In this document: piece by piece, positions 1-9,674 of the stretch
Layout of the letters: every line of letters begins with the position of its first letter
Numbering within the stretch: position 1 is the first letter of the stretch
From: Alphaproteobacteria bacterium MarineAlpha9_Bin6
GTDB taxonomy: Bacteria; Pseudomonadota; Alphaproteobacteria; UBA7887
Direction of reading: 5' to 3'
DNA length: 54,239 nt
Assembly: GCA_002937585.1 (NCBI GenBank)
Contig: PTKE01000009.1
Span: 1-54,239, forward strand
Translations under genes and position numbers: made by a program
The notes under the pieces: generated by a model
Database searches by the model: none
Told to the model about the DNA's origin: nothing
The model's input: only the letters and a program-made list of their open reading frames with translations

Positions 1-609
1 CATTTTCTCTTTAATCCCTATGGAATGATGTTTGAAGAGATTACGGCTTCTAGCCTGATCAAGGTGGAGCTTGACGGCAATGTGATCATGGATAGTCCCT
101 ACGGTTTTAATCCGGCTGGTTTTGTGATCCATGGTGCGATCCTGGATGCTCGCCGTGATGTGAATTGTGTTCTCCATCTACACACGGACCAGGGTATGGC
201 AGTGTCTGCCCAAAAACATGGGTTATTGCCATTGGTACAGATCGGCGCCTTACTACAGCCTGATATTGCCTACCATGACTACGAGGGCCCAGCGACAGAT
301 ACCGAAGAAAAGGTGCGTCTGGTGCATGATCTTGGCAAAAAAAACCTGATGATTCTCCGCAACCACGGTACATTGACCGTTGGCAGGGTTGTGTCGGATG
401 CTTTTATTAGGATGTATGGCTTGGAGAGAGCGTGCAAGGCTCAGGTGCTCGCCATGGGCGGTTCCGGTGAGTTGGAGCTACCGACAGAAGCTGCTTTAGA
501 AAAAGCTGGAGAGCAAGGGAGAAAGTCGTTCCAGGACGGCCATTCCGATCTTGTATGGGGAGCACTATTACGGATGCTAGATCGCCGCGATCCGTCCTTC
601 CGCGATTAG
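1..609 (+). CDS. class II aldolase/adducin family protein (5' truncated by window edge)
   Basis: Frame is open from base 1 (HFLFNPYGMMFEEITASSLIKV...); aldolase II-like HLHTDQGMAVSA and RNHGTLTVG segments. Confidence 0.85.
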   Translation, partial: HFLFNPYGMMFEEITASSLIKVELDGNVIMDSPYGFNPAGFVIHGAILDARRDVNCVLHLHTDQGMAVSAQKHGLLPLVQIGALLQPDIAYHDYEGPATDTEEKVRLVHDLGKKNLMILRNHGTLTVGRVVSDAFIRMYGLERACKAQVLAMGGSGELELPTEAALEKAGEQGRKSFQDGHSDLVWGALLRMLDRRDPSFRD

Positions 610-1775
610 TCCTTTGGCCGGTGGTGTTTTCCAAGTATTTGTAAAAAAGTTCGTAGATCGTTGACGAATAGTTCGGGCTGTTCCATTGCGGCAAAATGTC
701 CGCCATACGTCATGTCAGTCCAATGAACAATGTTATATACTTTTTCCGCAAAGCTTCGCGGTGGCCAGGGGATGAATTCTTTTGGGAAGCTAGCGACCCC
801 GACCGGTACTTTGATACGCTCTCCTTTTGGGAGAAACCGGCTGTTTTCGTCGGCATATGCGCGGTAAATCCATGACGCTGTGTTAAAAGTTTGGGTTACT
901 AGGTAGACCATAATGTTGGCCAGCAACTGATCCTTGGAAAAAGCTGTTTTTACTCTGCCGCTTTCGACTTCTCCCCAGCGTTCGAATTTTTCGACGATCC
1001 AAGCTGCAACGCCGACTGGGCTGTCCATCATTGCGTAGGACAGGGTCTGCGGCTTCGTGGATTGAATTTGAAAATATCCTCCCTCGGCAGCGAATGTCTT
1101 TTGGGCCTCACGTGCCCACGCCTTTTCCGCACTTGTTTCCGGGTAGGTCCCCGCGGCACGTACACCAAACATGTTGAGGTGAACTCCGTCGCAGTGAGTT
1201 TCGTGATCAAATCCTATCCAACCAGAGATCACGCTGCCCCAATCACCTCCCTGGGCTATGAAGCTATCGTAGCCAAGTTTCTTGGTCATCAGGTTTGTGA
1301 ATAGTTTAGCGATGGCCCGTGGGCCAACCGGCGTACCGGGCTTTGCCGAAAAACCGAACCCAGGAAGTGATGGTGCTACCACCGAAAACGCCTCGTCTAT
1401 ATTTCCACCAAAGCGTTCTGGGTGCGCCAGTGGTTCAATCACGTCCAGAAACTCATATATGGAACCGGGCCACCCGTGGCTTAAAAGCAGGGGTTGAGGC
1501 GACGGCCCTGAGCCTGGTTCATGGATAAAGTGTAGATCCAACCCATCCACCTGTGTCACAAATTGTGGAAACTGGTTAATGGCGTGTTCATGTACGCGCC
1601 AATCAAAAGAGTTCAGCCAATAGTCACACAATTCCTTCATATAATTGATGTCGGTACCGTACTCCCACTCATTTCCAACAGGTTCTTCATGCCACGTGAA
1701 CGCTGATACCCGATCGCGGATTTGGGCGAGCTTGGAGTTTGGAATATCGATGATAAAGGGTTCGATTGAAGACAT
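606..1775 (-). CDS. epoxide hydrolase family protein (EHN N-terminal domain, alpha/beta hydrolase)
   Basis: 389 aa; SHGWPGSIYEFLDVI, nucleophile motif QGGDWGSVISGW, C-terminal GGHFAAMEQPELF. Confidence 0.9.
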   Translation of the reverse strand: MSSIEPFIIDIPNSKLAQIRDRVSAFTWHEEPVGNEWEYGTDINYMKELCDYWLNSFDWRVHEHAINQFPQFVTQVDGLDLHFIHEPGSGPSPQPLLLSHGWPGSIYEFLDVIEPLAHPERFGGNIDEAFSVVAPSLPGFGFSAKPGTPVGPRAIAKLFTNLMTKKLGYDSFIAQGGDWGSVISGWIGFDHETHCDGVHLNMFGVRAAGTYPETSAEKAWAREAQKTFAAEGGYFQIQSTKPQTLSYAMMDSPVGVAAWIVEKFERWGEVESGRVKTAFSKDQLLANIMVYLVTQTFNTASWIYRAYADENSRFLPKGERIKVPVGVASFPKEFIPWPPRSFAEKVYNIVHWTDMTYGGHFAAMEQPELFVNDLRTFLQILGKHHRPKD

Positions 1776-1907
1776 AAGCGTCAGGAGCGGTTCTACGACT
1801 GCTCACTCACTCTTTTCATTGAATGATCGATTGAGCATAACAGAATGAGCTTGTCTTGCGTTAGTAACTCCCAGCGCTAGGATGTCCTAGTTGGGAGATC
1901 CCTGCTC

Positions 1908-3134
1908 ATGAAGAATACTTTTGACGCCTTCGCGTCGGAAATTATTGCGAACCCCTATCCGGCTTTGGCTCGGTTGCGTGCGGCCGATCCGGTATCGTGG
2001 AACGAGCCACTCAAGGGCTGGTTGTTGACCACCTATGATGATGTTAAGGCCGCGCAAAAGGATAGCCGCTTTTCTGCTGAGCGAGTAAAACCGTTTACCA
2101 TGCACATGGCTGCGACTAAACGCCCGGAGTTGGAACGCATGGGCACGCTTTTGAACCATTGGCTTTTGTTTCGTGATCCTCCCGCTCATACTCCTTTACG
2201 CAGACTGTTGATTGATGCCTTCACTCCGCGAGCGATAAATGCATTGCGGCCGCGCATTGGTGAGATTGTTGAAGAGTTATTAGACCCTCTTTCAGATCGA
2301 AACCAATTCGATATGATTAGTGACTTTGCCTTCCCTATGCCTGCTACAGTAATTGCGCATATTCTGGGTGTTCCGTCGTCGGACGTACCAAAATTCCGGA
2401 CTTGGTCGAACGATTTGGCCACTGTCATTGGGAATAGTCGTCAAGTGCCCGATCGATTTGAACGCGGTGCTCGTGCACTCTTTACGCTAACTGATTACTT
2501 CCGTACCACGGTCTCGCATCGCCGTAATGCGCGGACAAAAGGAGTGCTTGTAGATGATTTGATCGCAGCGCAGGAATCAGGCGGCCCGATGAGTGAGGAG
2601 GAGCTGGTTGCAAGTTGCATTTTGATTTTGTTTGCGGGTCATGAAACGACGATGAATCTGATAGGAAACGCGACCTTATTACTGTTCAAAAATCCCGATC
2701 AATGGGCTTTGTTGCGCAATGATCCAAATTTGATCTCATCTATGGTCGAAGAGGTGTTGCGTTACGAGTGCGCGGCGTTCGTAATTGTACGAGTTGCCAA
2801 TGAGGACATTGAAATTGGCGGCAAAAGGATCTCTAAGGGAGATCGCGTATTTTTGATGTTGGGGGCAGCGAATCGTGATCCGATACATTTTGATGACCCA
2901 GAACGTTTTGATATTCTCCGCAAGCCTAACCGGCATTTGTCATTTGGGTTTGGCATTCATTTTTGTATTGGGGCACAGCTGGCTCGCGTAGAGGCGGAGG
3001 TGGCATTTAAACATCTTTTACCGTTGATGAAAGATTTTGAACCTGTCTCCGATGACTTTGACTGGGACGATAATTTCGTTCTACGTGGCGTTAAAAGTCT
3101 ATTGCTTCAACGGCGCGCGGTTGCCGCGGCGTGA
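1908..3134 (+). CDS. cytochrome P450
   Basis: 408 aa; I-helix AGHETT, EEVLRYE (ExxR), heme motif FGFGIHFCIGAQLAR. Confidence 0.95.
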   Translation: MKNTFDAFASEIIANPYPALARLRAADPVSWNEPLKGWLLTTYDDVKAAQKDSRFSAERVKPFTMHMAATKRPELERMGTLLNHWLLFRDPPAHTPLRRLLIDAFTPRAINALRPRIGEIVEELLDPLSDRNQFDMISDFAFPMPATVIAHILGVPSSDVPKFRTWSNDLATVIGNSRQVPDRFERGARALFTLTDYFRTTVSHRRNARTKGVLVDDLIAAQESGGPMSEEELVASCILILFAGHETTMNLIGNATLLLFKNPDQWALLRNDPNLISSMVEEVLRYECAAFVIVRVANEDIEIGGKRISKGDRVFLMLGAANRDPIHFDDPERFDILRKPNRHLSFGFGIHFCIGAQLARVEAEVAFKHLLPLMKDFEPVSDDFDWDDNFVLRGVKSLLLQRRAVAAA

Positions 3135-3245
3135 GCAATTCAGCGGCGTCGAATTGTTTTTCCTGTCCGTTTGTCTTTAGCGATTTGAATTTCCAATGAA
3201 CGCACCGTGCCCGGGCCCTATTAAAGAAACAGAAAGCCAGGGCGT

Positions 3246-4088
3246 TTGCCCCCGCCTGGCGTATGCGATTGCTATTTTCATATATTCTCGCTGCTCAAAA
3301 AATATCCAATGATCACCGAAAGAGGCTATACCCCACCCGAAACAACCTTAGCTAACTACGAGCGCATGCTAACCACCCTTGGTATTGAGCGTGCTGTGTT
3401 TGTACAGCCAAGTATATTTGGGACAGATAATCGAGCCATCTGTGAAGCCCTTTCTAGGATGGGATTGTCACGGGCTCGTGGCGTGGCGATAGTGGATAGT
3501 GCTGTCTCCAAGTCAATGCTCGAGGGTATGAATACCATCGGCGTGCGCGGCGTATGGCTCAACCTTATGTTTAGGGAAGGAATTGGCCTGGATCATATGG
3601 AGCGGTTGGCGGATCGGCTGAAGGAATTTGGTTGTCATCTGCAATTTCTGCTCAACGCGAGGGATTTAGTTGATTTGAGCCCACGCTTTAAAAAATTGGC
3701 CGTCAATATTGTGATGAATCACATGGGGTATATGTCGGTCGATCACGGGATTGACCACCCGGGGTTCCAAACGTTGCTGGATCTGATCAAAGGTGGCGCG
3801 TGGGTCAAATTATCTGGTAATTACAGGATTTCGAAGGAAGGTCCGCCTTATCGCGATGCAATTCCTTTCGCTCAAGCCCTCATAAAAACGTCCCCACAGC
3901 GTGTTGTTTGGGGTACAGACTGGCCGCACCCCGCACTTCAGTCGGCTATGCCAAACGAGGCAGATTTGTTGAATGCGCTTGACGATTGGGAACTTGATGA
4001 GGCTGAACGCCACGCAATTTTGGTTGCTAATTCAGCAATGCTCCACGGTTTTGACGATGCTATGTCCAGTGAACTCGCGGCGGCATGA
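3246..4088 (+). CDS. amidohydrolase family protein (TIM-barrel, 2-pyrone-4,6-dicarboxylate lactonase-like)
   Basis: GVCDCYFHIF, GIERAVFVQPSIFGTDN, NHMGYM, VVWGTDWPHP motifs. Only a TTG start is available in frame; the N-terminus may be frameshifted (see findings). Confidence 0.82.
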   Translation: MPPPGVCDCYFHIFSLLKKYPMITERGYTPPETTLANYERMLTTLGIERAVFVQPSIFGTDNRAICEALSRMGLSRARGVAIVDSAVSKSMLEGMNTIGVRGVWLNLMFREGIGLDHMERLADRLKEFGCHLQFLLNARDLVDLSPRFKKLAVNIVMNHMGYMSVDHGIDHPGFQTLLDLIKGGAWVKLSGNYRISKEGPPYRDAIPFAQALIKTSPQRVVWGTDWPHPALQSAMPNEADLLNALDDWELDEAERHAILVANSAMLHGFDDAMSSELAAA

Positions 4089-4092
4089 TTAG

Positions 4093-5724
4093 ATGGCGAA
4101 AAGTGCATACGAAACGGGCTTGGGAAAAAATCCGGCAAACTATCAGGCTCTTACTCCGCTGAATTTTTTGCAACGATCCGCTGCTGTCTATCCTGACCGG
4201 ATTGCCTGGATTCATGGGCAGGGTCGGGCCAATTACCGGAAATTTGAAAGGCGGTGTCGGAGACTTGGTTCGGCGCTCTCCGGGCGAGGCATTGGATCTG
4301 GTGACACTGTGGCCGTGATGGCGCCTAATGTGCCTGCACTTCTGGAAGCACATTATGGGGTGCCAATGGTAGGCGCTGTGCTGAATGCCCTTAATGTTCG
4401 CCTAGATGCTCCAACGATTGCCTTCATCCTTAAGCATGGAGAGGCAAAGTTACTCATCAGTGATCGCGAATATAGTTCCATCGTCAGTGATGCGATTGCA
4501 GCGATGGATGACCCGCCTCCTGTGATAGACATTGATGATGCGTTGTACGAAGGAAGCGGGGATCTGCTTGGGGACGTCGACTACGAGGCCTTTTTGGAAG
4601 AAGGAGATCCAACCTTCGAGATTTCTGGGCCAAGTGATGAGTGGGATGCGGTAGCACTTAATTACACTTCGGGTACGACAGGGAACCCTAAAGGCGTTGT
4701 TTATCACCATCGTGGGGCGTACCTGAATGCGTTGGGGAATGTCATGGCCTGGGAAATGCCACAGCATCCGACGTACCTTTGGACGCTACCAATGTTTCAC
4801 TGTAACGGTTGGTGCTTCCCGTGGACTATTGTTGCGCTTGCTGGAACTCATGTGTGTTTGCGAAACGTAGAGGCGGCAGCAATTCTGCGCATGATCCGGG
4901 ACAACCACGTCACCCATTTTTGTGGTGCACCGATAGTTCTCAATATGCTCATCGATTTGGATAAGGAAAATTTGGTCGGTATAGGTCATGATGTAAAGAT
5001 CATGACGGCTGGCTCGCCACCACCCCCGCCGGTGCTTGTCTCGATTGAAGAGAGAGGTTTTCATGTTACGCACGCGTATGGTTTGACAGAATGCTATGGC
5101 CCAGGGGTTGTATGCGCGTGGCACGACGAGTGGAATGTTGAGTCTACATCTGAGCGCGCACGCCTAAAGGCACGCCAGGGTGTCACGTATCCCTCACTGG
5201 ATGGGTTAATGGTTGCAGATTCTGAAAGCATGAAACCATGTCCAGCCGATGGAAAATCAATGGGCGAGGTAATGATGCGCGGCAACATTGTTATGAAAGG
5301 CTACCTCAAAAATCAGGATGCTACGGAAGCAGCGTTTAGGGGGGGTTGGTTCCACACAGGAGACCTTGGGGTTATGCATCCGGACGGGTATATCGAACTT
5401 AAGGATCGTTCGAAGGATATTATTATTTCAGGGGGAGAGAATATATCCTCCATTGAAGTGGAAACCGTGCTTTATGACCATCCCTCAGTAGGGGCAGTTG
5501 CAGTGGTTGCGCGTCCAGATCGGAAATGGGGTGAAACACCCTGCGCGTTTGTCGAATTGAAAACAGAGGCCAAAGCCATGACCGAGGGCGAGATTATCGC
5601 TTTCTGCCGAAATAATTTAGCCCATTACAAAGTGCCCAAGAAGGTGGTTTTTGGTTCACTCCCGAAAACGTCGACAGGAAAGATTCAGAAATACGTGTTG
5701 CGAAAGATGGCGCAAGCTCTTTGA
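4093..5724 (+). CDS. acyl-CoA synthetase (AMP-forming)
   Basis: 543 aa; YTSGTTGNPKGV, GLTECYGP, GWFHTGDLG, KDIIISGGENISSIEVE, KTSTGKIQK. Confidence 0.93.
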   Translation: MAKSAYETGLGKNPANYQALTPLNFLQRSAAVYPDRIAWIHGQGRANYRKFERRCRRLGSALSGRGIGSGDTVAVMAPNVPALLEAHYGVPMVGAVLNALNVRLDAPTIAFILKHGEAKLLISDREYSSIVSDAIAAMDDPPPVIDIDDALYEGSGDLLGDVDYEAFLEEGDPTFEISGPSDEWDAVALNYTSGTTGNPKGVVYHHRGAYLNALGNVMAWEMPQHPTYLWTLPMFHCNGWCFPWTIVALAGTHVCLRNVEAAAILRMIRDNHVTHFCGAPIVLNMLIDLDKENLVGIGHDVKIMTAGSPPPPPVLVSIEERGFHVTHAYGLTECYGPGVVCAWHDEWNVESTSERARLKARQGVTYPSLDGLMVADSESMKPCPADGKSMGEVMMRGNIVMKGYLKNQDATEAAFRGGWFHTGDLGVMHPDGYIELKDRSKDIIISGGENISSIEVETVLYDHPSVGAVAVVARPDRKWGETPCAFVELKTEAKAMTEGEIIAFCRNNLAHYKVPKKVVFGSLPKTSTGKIQKYVLRKMAQAL

Positions 5725-5775
5725 TTGCCAGACACTTTCAGTCCTAAATTTGATATGGGGCGGAAGATCGGGTTG

Positions 5776-6498
5776 TTATTGGTAAAGAGTAAGAATTTGA
5801 CCTTTTACGGAAAACTCGGAAAGCCGGCTTAGGTAACTCATACCGAGTAGGGATTGATGCAGCGCGCCATCTGTCACTGATGCACGTACGTTATCTACAC
5901 GAACGTCCCCGACGGTGATCGCCGATAAACGCACTGGTGCACCGGCAACCGTCCCGTTTGCGGTCCGATAAAGGCGAGAGAAAATCATATCATCCGGCAC
6001 CATACCGAGGCGTTCGGCGTCGCGTGTGGTCAACATCACATCGGAAGCGCCCGTGTCCACCAGAAACGAAACTTCTACATCATTGATAAGTCCAGTGATT
6101 ACGAAGTCCCCGGAGCGATTTGCGAAAAACTGGGCTTCTCCCGTCAGGGTGGCAGAGTTGTGTTGGGGTGCCAGTGCGCCACCAAAGTCCCGAAGACTAG
6201 TCCTATCCGTGCGCCACACCGTATAGCCATACGCAAGAACCATCAGTGCAGTTGCCCACAGAAAAATATGACGTAGATTTTTTGAGATGTGGCCAGTGAA
6301 GAATAGGGGGCTAACGACTGCCAACAAGAGTCCAAAATAAATGAGATTCTGGAGACGTTCTTGAGAGGCCCAAACACTTGGTTCCAGACGTGAAAGTCCC
6401 AGGAGGACCAGTAAGAGCACGGCAAGGAAAACAGCGATTGTAAGCCAACGATTATTTGCTGGCTTAGTGGGTTTCAGATCGGTTGGGTCAGATCCCAT
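5776..6498 (-). CDS. TIGR02281-type clan AA aspartic protease (retropepsin-like, membrane anchored)
   Basis: N-terminal TM segments; FLVDTGASDVMLTTRDAERLG active-site motif and GMSYLSRL C-terminal motif. Confidence 0.85.
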   Translation of the reverse strand: MGSDPTDLKPTKPANNRWLTIAVFLAVLLLVLLGLSRLEPSVWASQERLQNLIYFGLLLAVVSPLFFTGHISKNLRHIFLWATALMVLAYGYTVWRTDRTSLRDFGGALAPQHNSATLTGEAQFFANRSGDFVITGLINDVEVSFLVDTGASDVMLTTRDAERLGMVPDDMIFSRLYRTANGTVAGAPVRLSAITVGDVRVDNVRASVTDGALHQSLLGMSYLSRLSEFSVKGQILTLYQ

Positions 6499-6534
6499 AG
6501 CGCGATCCGCAGCTCAAGTGTGGTCAACAAACAA

Positions 6535-6882
6535 TCACAAAATATCGAGTGCGTTTTCTGGAGGGCGGCCAATCACGGCTTTGGTTTCCGATACCACGAT
6601 TGGTCGTTCGATCAGGATTGGGTGTGTGATCATGGCTGCAATCAAAGCAGCATCGTCAAGGCCGGTATCATCTAAACCTTCGGTTTTGTACTCCGCCTCT
6701 TTCTTTCTCATGAGGGAGCGTGCTCCGATGCCAAGCATCGACAATATTCGGATAAGCTCGATTTTAGTTGGCGGTGTCTTTAAGTATTCGATTATTTTGG
6801 GTTCAATGCCGTGGTCCTTGAGAAGAGCCAAAGTTTGGCGGGACTTGCTGCACCGTGGGTTGTGATAGATTTTGACTGTCAT
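6535..6882 (-). CDS. arsC: arsenate reductase (ArsC, glutaredoxin-type)
   Basis: 115 aa; YHNPRCSKSRQTLALL, HPILIERPIV motifs. Confidence 0.88.
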   Translation of the reverse strand: MTVKIYHNPRCSKSRQTLALLKDHGIEPKIIEYLKTPPTKIELIRILSMLGIGARSLMRKKEAEYKTEGLDDTGLDDAALIAAMITHPILIERPIVVSETKAVIGRPPENALDIL

Positions 6883-6885
6883 GAT

Positions 6886-9429
6886 TTATTTGGTGGTAGC
6901 CACATAAATGCCGTCCCAGTTCCCTTCGTTATCGGCAGGGGAATTCACTCGGTATTCCGCAATACGCTCGTCGAAAAGATCGTAAAGGCCCGTCGCGTTT
7001 TCTATGCGTCGGGGTTGGTCGACTGCAACTTCGGTTTTGGATATTGATGTTACATTATTCCATGCAGCGCATAGTTCTCGACACTCTTTGGATAAGGCTG
7101 CTGCTTCATCCCATTTTTGTGTCCGGTACGCTAAAAGCAATTCATCATGCAGTTCTTTATACGCGATAAAGTCTGGGGATAATGCAGTTTCCTTATCGCC
7201 TAACAGACCATAAATTCGGGTTGGCCGCGTTTGGCCTTTGACCTGAATTAGGTCTAATTCGATGCAAGCATATTCCGCAGCTTGTTTTTGGGTGTCCTCC
7301 CCTATTACCACTGGGACACCATAAGTTTTGGACTGTCCTTCGAGCCTTGAAGCTAAGTTTACACCGTCTCCTAAAACCGAATAATCAAACCGTTGGTCAG
7401 ACCCCATATTACCGACGCAACATATGTCGGTATTAAGGCCAATCCCAATCTTTACTGTCAGTTCACGTTCCTTTTCGGCTAGCACAAGCATTTCCTCGGC
7501 AGATTTTATCTCTTGCTCCGCCTCGACATCTCCTTTTTCCAGTCGCTCCTTCGCCGCCACGATAGCTTCTCTGGCTTGAAAAGCCCGCTCTTCTGCCTGC
7601 GCTTTTACCGTGACACCAACATCGTCGCAGGCTTTCAACATGGCCAACGCTGAATCACACGCGTGGAGTGGGTGTTGGTCGTCATCCAGTGGGGCATTCC
7701 AAAACGCCATGATGCAATCACCCATATACTTGTCGATAGTTCCTTCACGCTCAAGTATGACACCCGTCATTGGAGTCAAAAACTTGTTAATAAACTCTGT
7801 TAAGGATTCCGGATGTTCTTTGTAGATTTCGGAAATAGTTGTGAAGCCTCGTATATCGGCGAACAGTAGTGTCATCTCTTTCATTTCGCCGCCCAGCCGC
7901 AGCAAATCCGGATCTTCCGCGAGTTTCTCGACAAGAGCAGGGGACATGTACATGCTGAATGCGCCGCGCACTTGCTTCTTTTGTCGTTCTTCACGAATGA
8001 AATTCATATATGTGAGGCTCATATACAGGACGAGACCCGACAGTGATGGGTATACCGCATCGACTAGTACTTTTAGGTCCGTATAGGCATACCAAGAAAA
8101 ACCGATCATGCCGCCAATCAGCGCCACCGCGAATAGCAGGGTGTAGGTTGCTCCAAGTAGCGGCACCAAGACAATCATAATTATCCCAACCAACACTACC
8201 GCAAAGACTTCAGCATTTTCTACCCAAGGCGGGCGGTCAAGAAAACTGTTGGTCAACATCATTTCGAGCAATTGGGCGTGAACTTCAACCCCGGGTAAGG
8301 CTCCGCTTAACGGAGTATGACGGACGTCCTTTAGGCCTAGCGCAGAAGTTCCGATCAAAGTCAGTGCATTTTGTAGGCGCTCTGGACCAACCTTACGCTC
8401 GAGAACATCGGCTGCGGAGATGTACATCTTTTCGGGATCGTGGGGCCGGTAATGCACCCAAGTTCTAAAACGCGCATCTGTGGGGATTTCCGGTGTTCCA
8501 ATCTGTTTTAAGCCCCTTATTCGAATGCTTTGTGTTTGGGCTTTCTGATCTAAGCGAAAAAGAAGGTTTTCCTGTCCTAACGCAAGCCGCATAATCTCAA
8601 GCGTGATAGTTGGGTACACTTGGTCACCGACTCTAAAAGCCATGTTTACACGCCGGATTACGCCGTCGATTTCGGGCTCTAGAGCCACCATGCCGAGCCC
8701 GAGTGCGGCTGACTCTAGCTCCGGAACGTTACGCAAAACTCCAGCAAACCCGGGGATTCTAGCCAAAATTCTGTCCCGATTTCCCATAAATGCAATTTTA
8801 GCCTTTACTGGTAAGTCACTGTCCGTATCCATAGCTTCCGGGAGTGTGCCTTGCCCAAGTACCACGCGCATCTTCCGCATTGAGTCTGCAAATACTGACT
8901 CTGTTGTAGGCAAAGCTCTTAGTTGAGTCGCGAGAGCATCGTTCAATCCCCGCATGTTCTCGGCCAGAAGGGTGGGAGACATTCGATCATATTCTGGGAA
9001 AAACACATCGAATCCAACCACTCCAGCTCCGGACTCCCGAAGTCGATCGACTAGCTCGGCAAGTAACGTCCGCGGCCACGGCCATTGTCCATATTTTTCA
9101 AGGCTTGTTTCGTCAATATCGATGACCACTACTGGTATGGGAAGATCCTTGGGTTCGCGCGGTTTCAGATTTTGATAGAAATCAAACGTCTTTAATTGCA
9201 GGGTTTGCAAAGGCGGGGGGTTCCAGTGGCGAAATCCCCACAGCGCTGTAAGCATGATCAGACCCACGAGGTGGGTCGGTTTGATTGCTCGTCGTATCCG
9301 GTTGAAGAAGTTAATGGCGGTCTTCATTATCCAGTGCAAGCTGTTAATCATTCGGTCGAAAAACAGACTTAAGGTTGTCGAGCGCGAGACCTCAGAGAAG
9401 GCTGTAAAGGCCATAGATTGTGGTAGCAT
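6886..9429 (-). CDS. CHASE2 domain-containing adenylate/guanylate cyclase
   Basis: 847 aa; CHASE2-like VVVIDIDETSLEKYGQWPWPR, three C-proximal TM stretches, class III cyclase motifs LLFADIRGFTTISE, IDKYMGDCIMAFWNAP, FDYSVLGDGVNLASRLEG. Confidence 0.93.
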   Translation of the reverse strand: MLPQSMAFTAFSEVSRSTTLSLFFDRMINSLHWIMKTAINFFNRIRRAIKPTHLVGLIMLTALWGFRHWNPPPLQTLQLKTFDFYQNLKPREPKDLPIPVVVIDIDETSLEKYGQWPWPRTLLAELVDRLRESGAGVVGFDVFFPEYDRMSPTLLAENMRGLNDALATQLRALPTTESVFADSMRKMRVVLGQGTLPEAMDTDSDLPVKAKIAFMGNRDRILARIPGFAGVLRNVPELESAALGLGMVALEPEIDGVIRRVNMAFRVGDQVYPTITLEIMRLALGQENLLFRLDQKAQTQSIRIRGLKQIGTPEIPTDARFRTWVHYRPHDPEKMYISAADVLERKVGPERLQNALTLIGTSALGLKDVRHTPLSGALPGVEVHAQLLEMMLTNSFLDRPPWVENAEVFAVVLVGIIMIVLVPLLGATYTLLFAVALIGGMIGFSWYAYTDLKVLVDAVYPSLSGLVLYMSLTYMNFIREERQKKQVRGAFSMYMSPALVEKLAEDPDLLRLGGEMKEMTLLFADIRGFTTISEIYKEHPESLTEFINKFLTPMTGVILEREGTIDKYMGDCIMAFWNAPLDDDQHPLHACDSALAMLKACDDVGVTVKAQAEERAFQAREAIVAAKERLEKGDVEAEQEIKSAEEMLVLAEKERELTVKIGIGLNTDICCVGNMGSDQRFDYSVLGDGVNLASRLEGQSKTYGVPVVIGEDTQKQAAEYACIELDLIQVKGQTRPTRIYGLLGDKETALSPDFIAYKELHDELLLAYRTQKWDEAAALSKECRELCAAWNNVTSISKTEVAVDQPRRIENATGLYDLFDERIAEYRVNSPADNEGNWDGIYVATTK

Positions 9430-9674
9430 CCGGGGCCGGTCAAGAAGAACTTACCCTCCAAATTAGCGTGGGGCTGACATATTTTGTTGAGCTTTGGGGC
9501 TGGATGCGGAAACGCAAGTAATTTTTCTCCGGATTACTTTAATGATTTGTCCATAGCGGCTTAATTCACAACTGGTATTTTTTGGGCAATGCTGGCGGAC
9601 TTACAAGAGAAAGCTAACTATGTTCCAAACCGTGGTAGTTTACCTTGTCCGACTGGTGAGAAGAGTGTGGTGAG

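Noticed and set aside
5776-9429. Aspartic protease-arsC-cyclase run as an arsenic-signalling operon
   Set aside because: No ArsR or arsenite pump nearby, the aquaporin is 35 kb away, and this ArsC family includes members with no arsenic role; co-orientation alone is insufficient.
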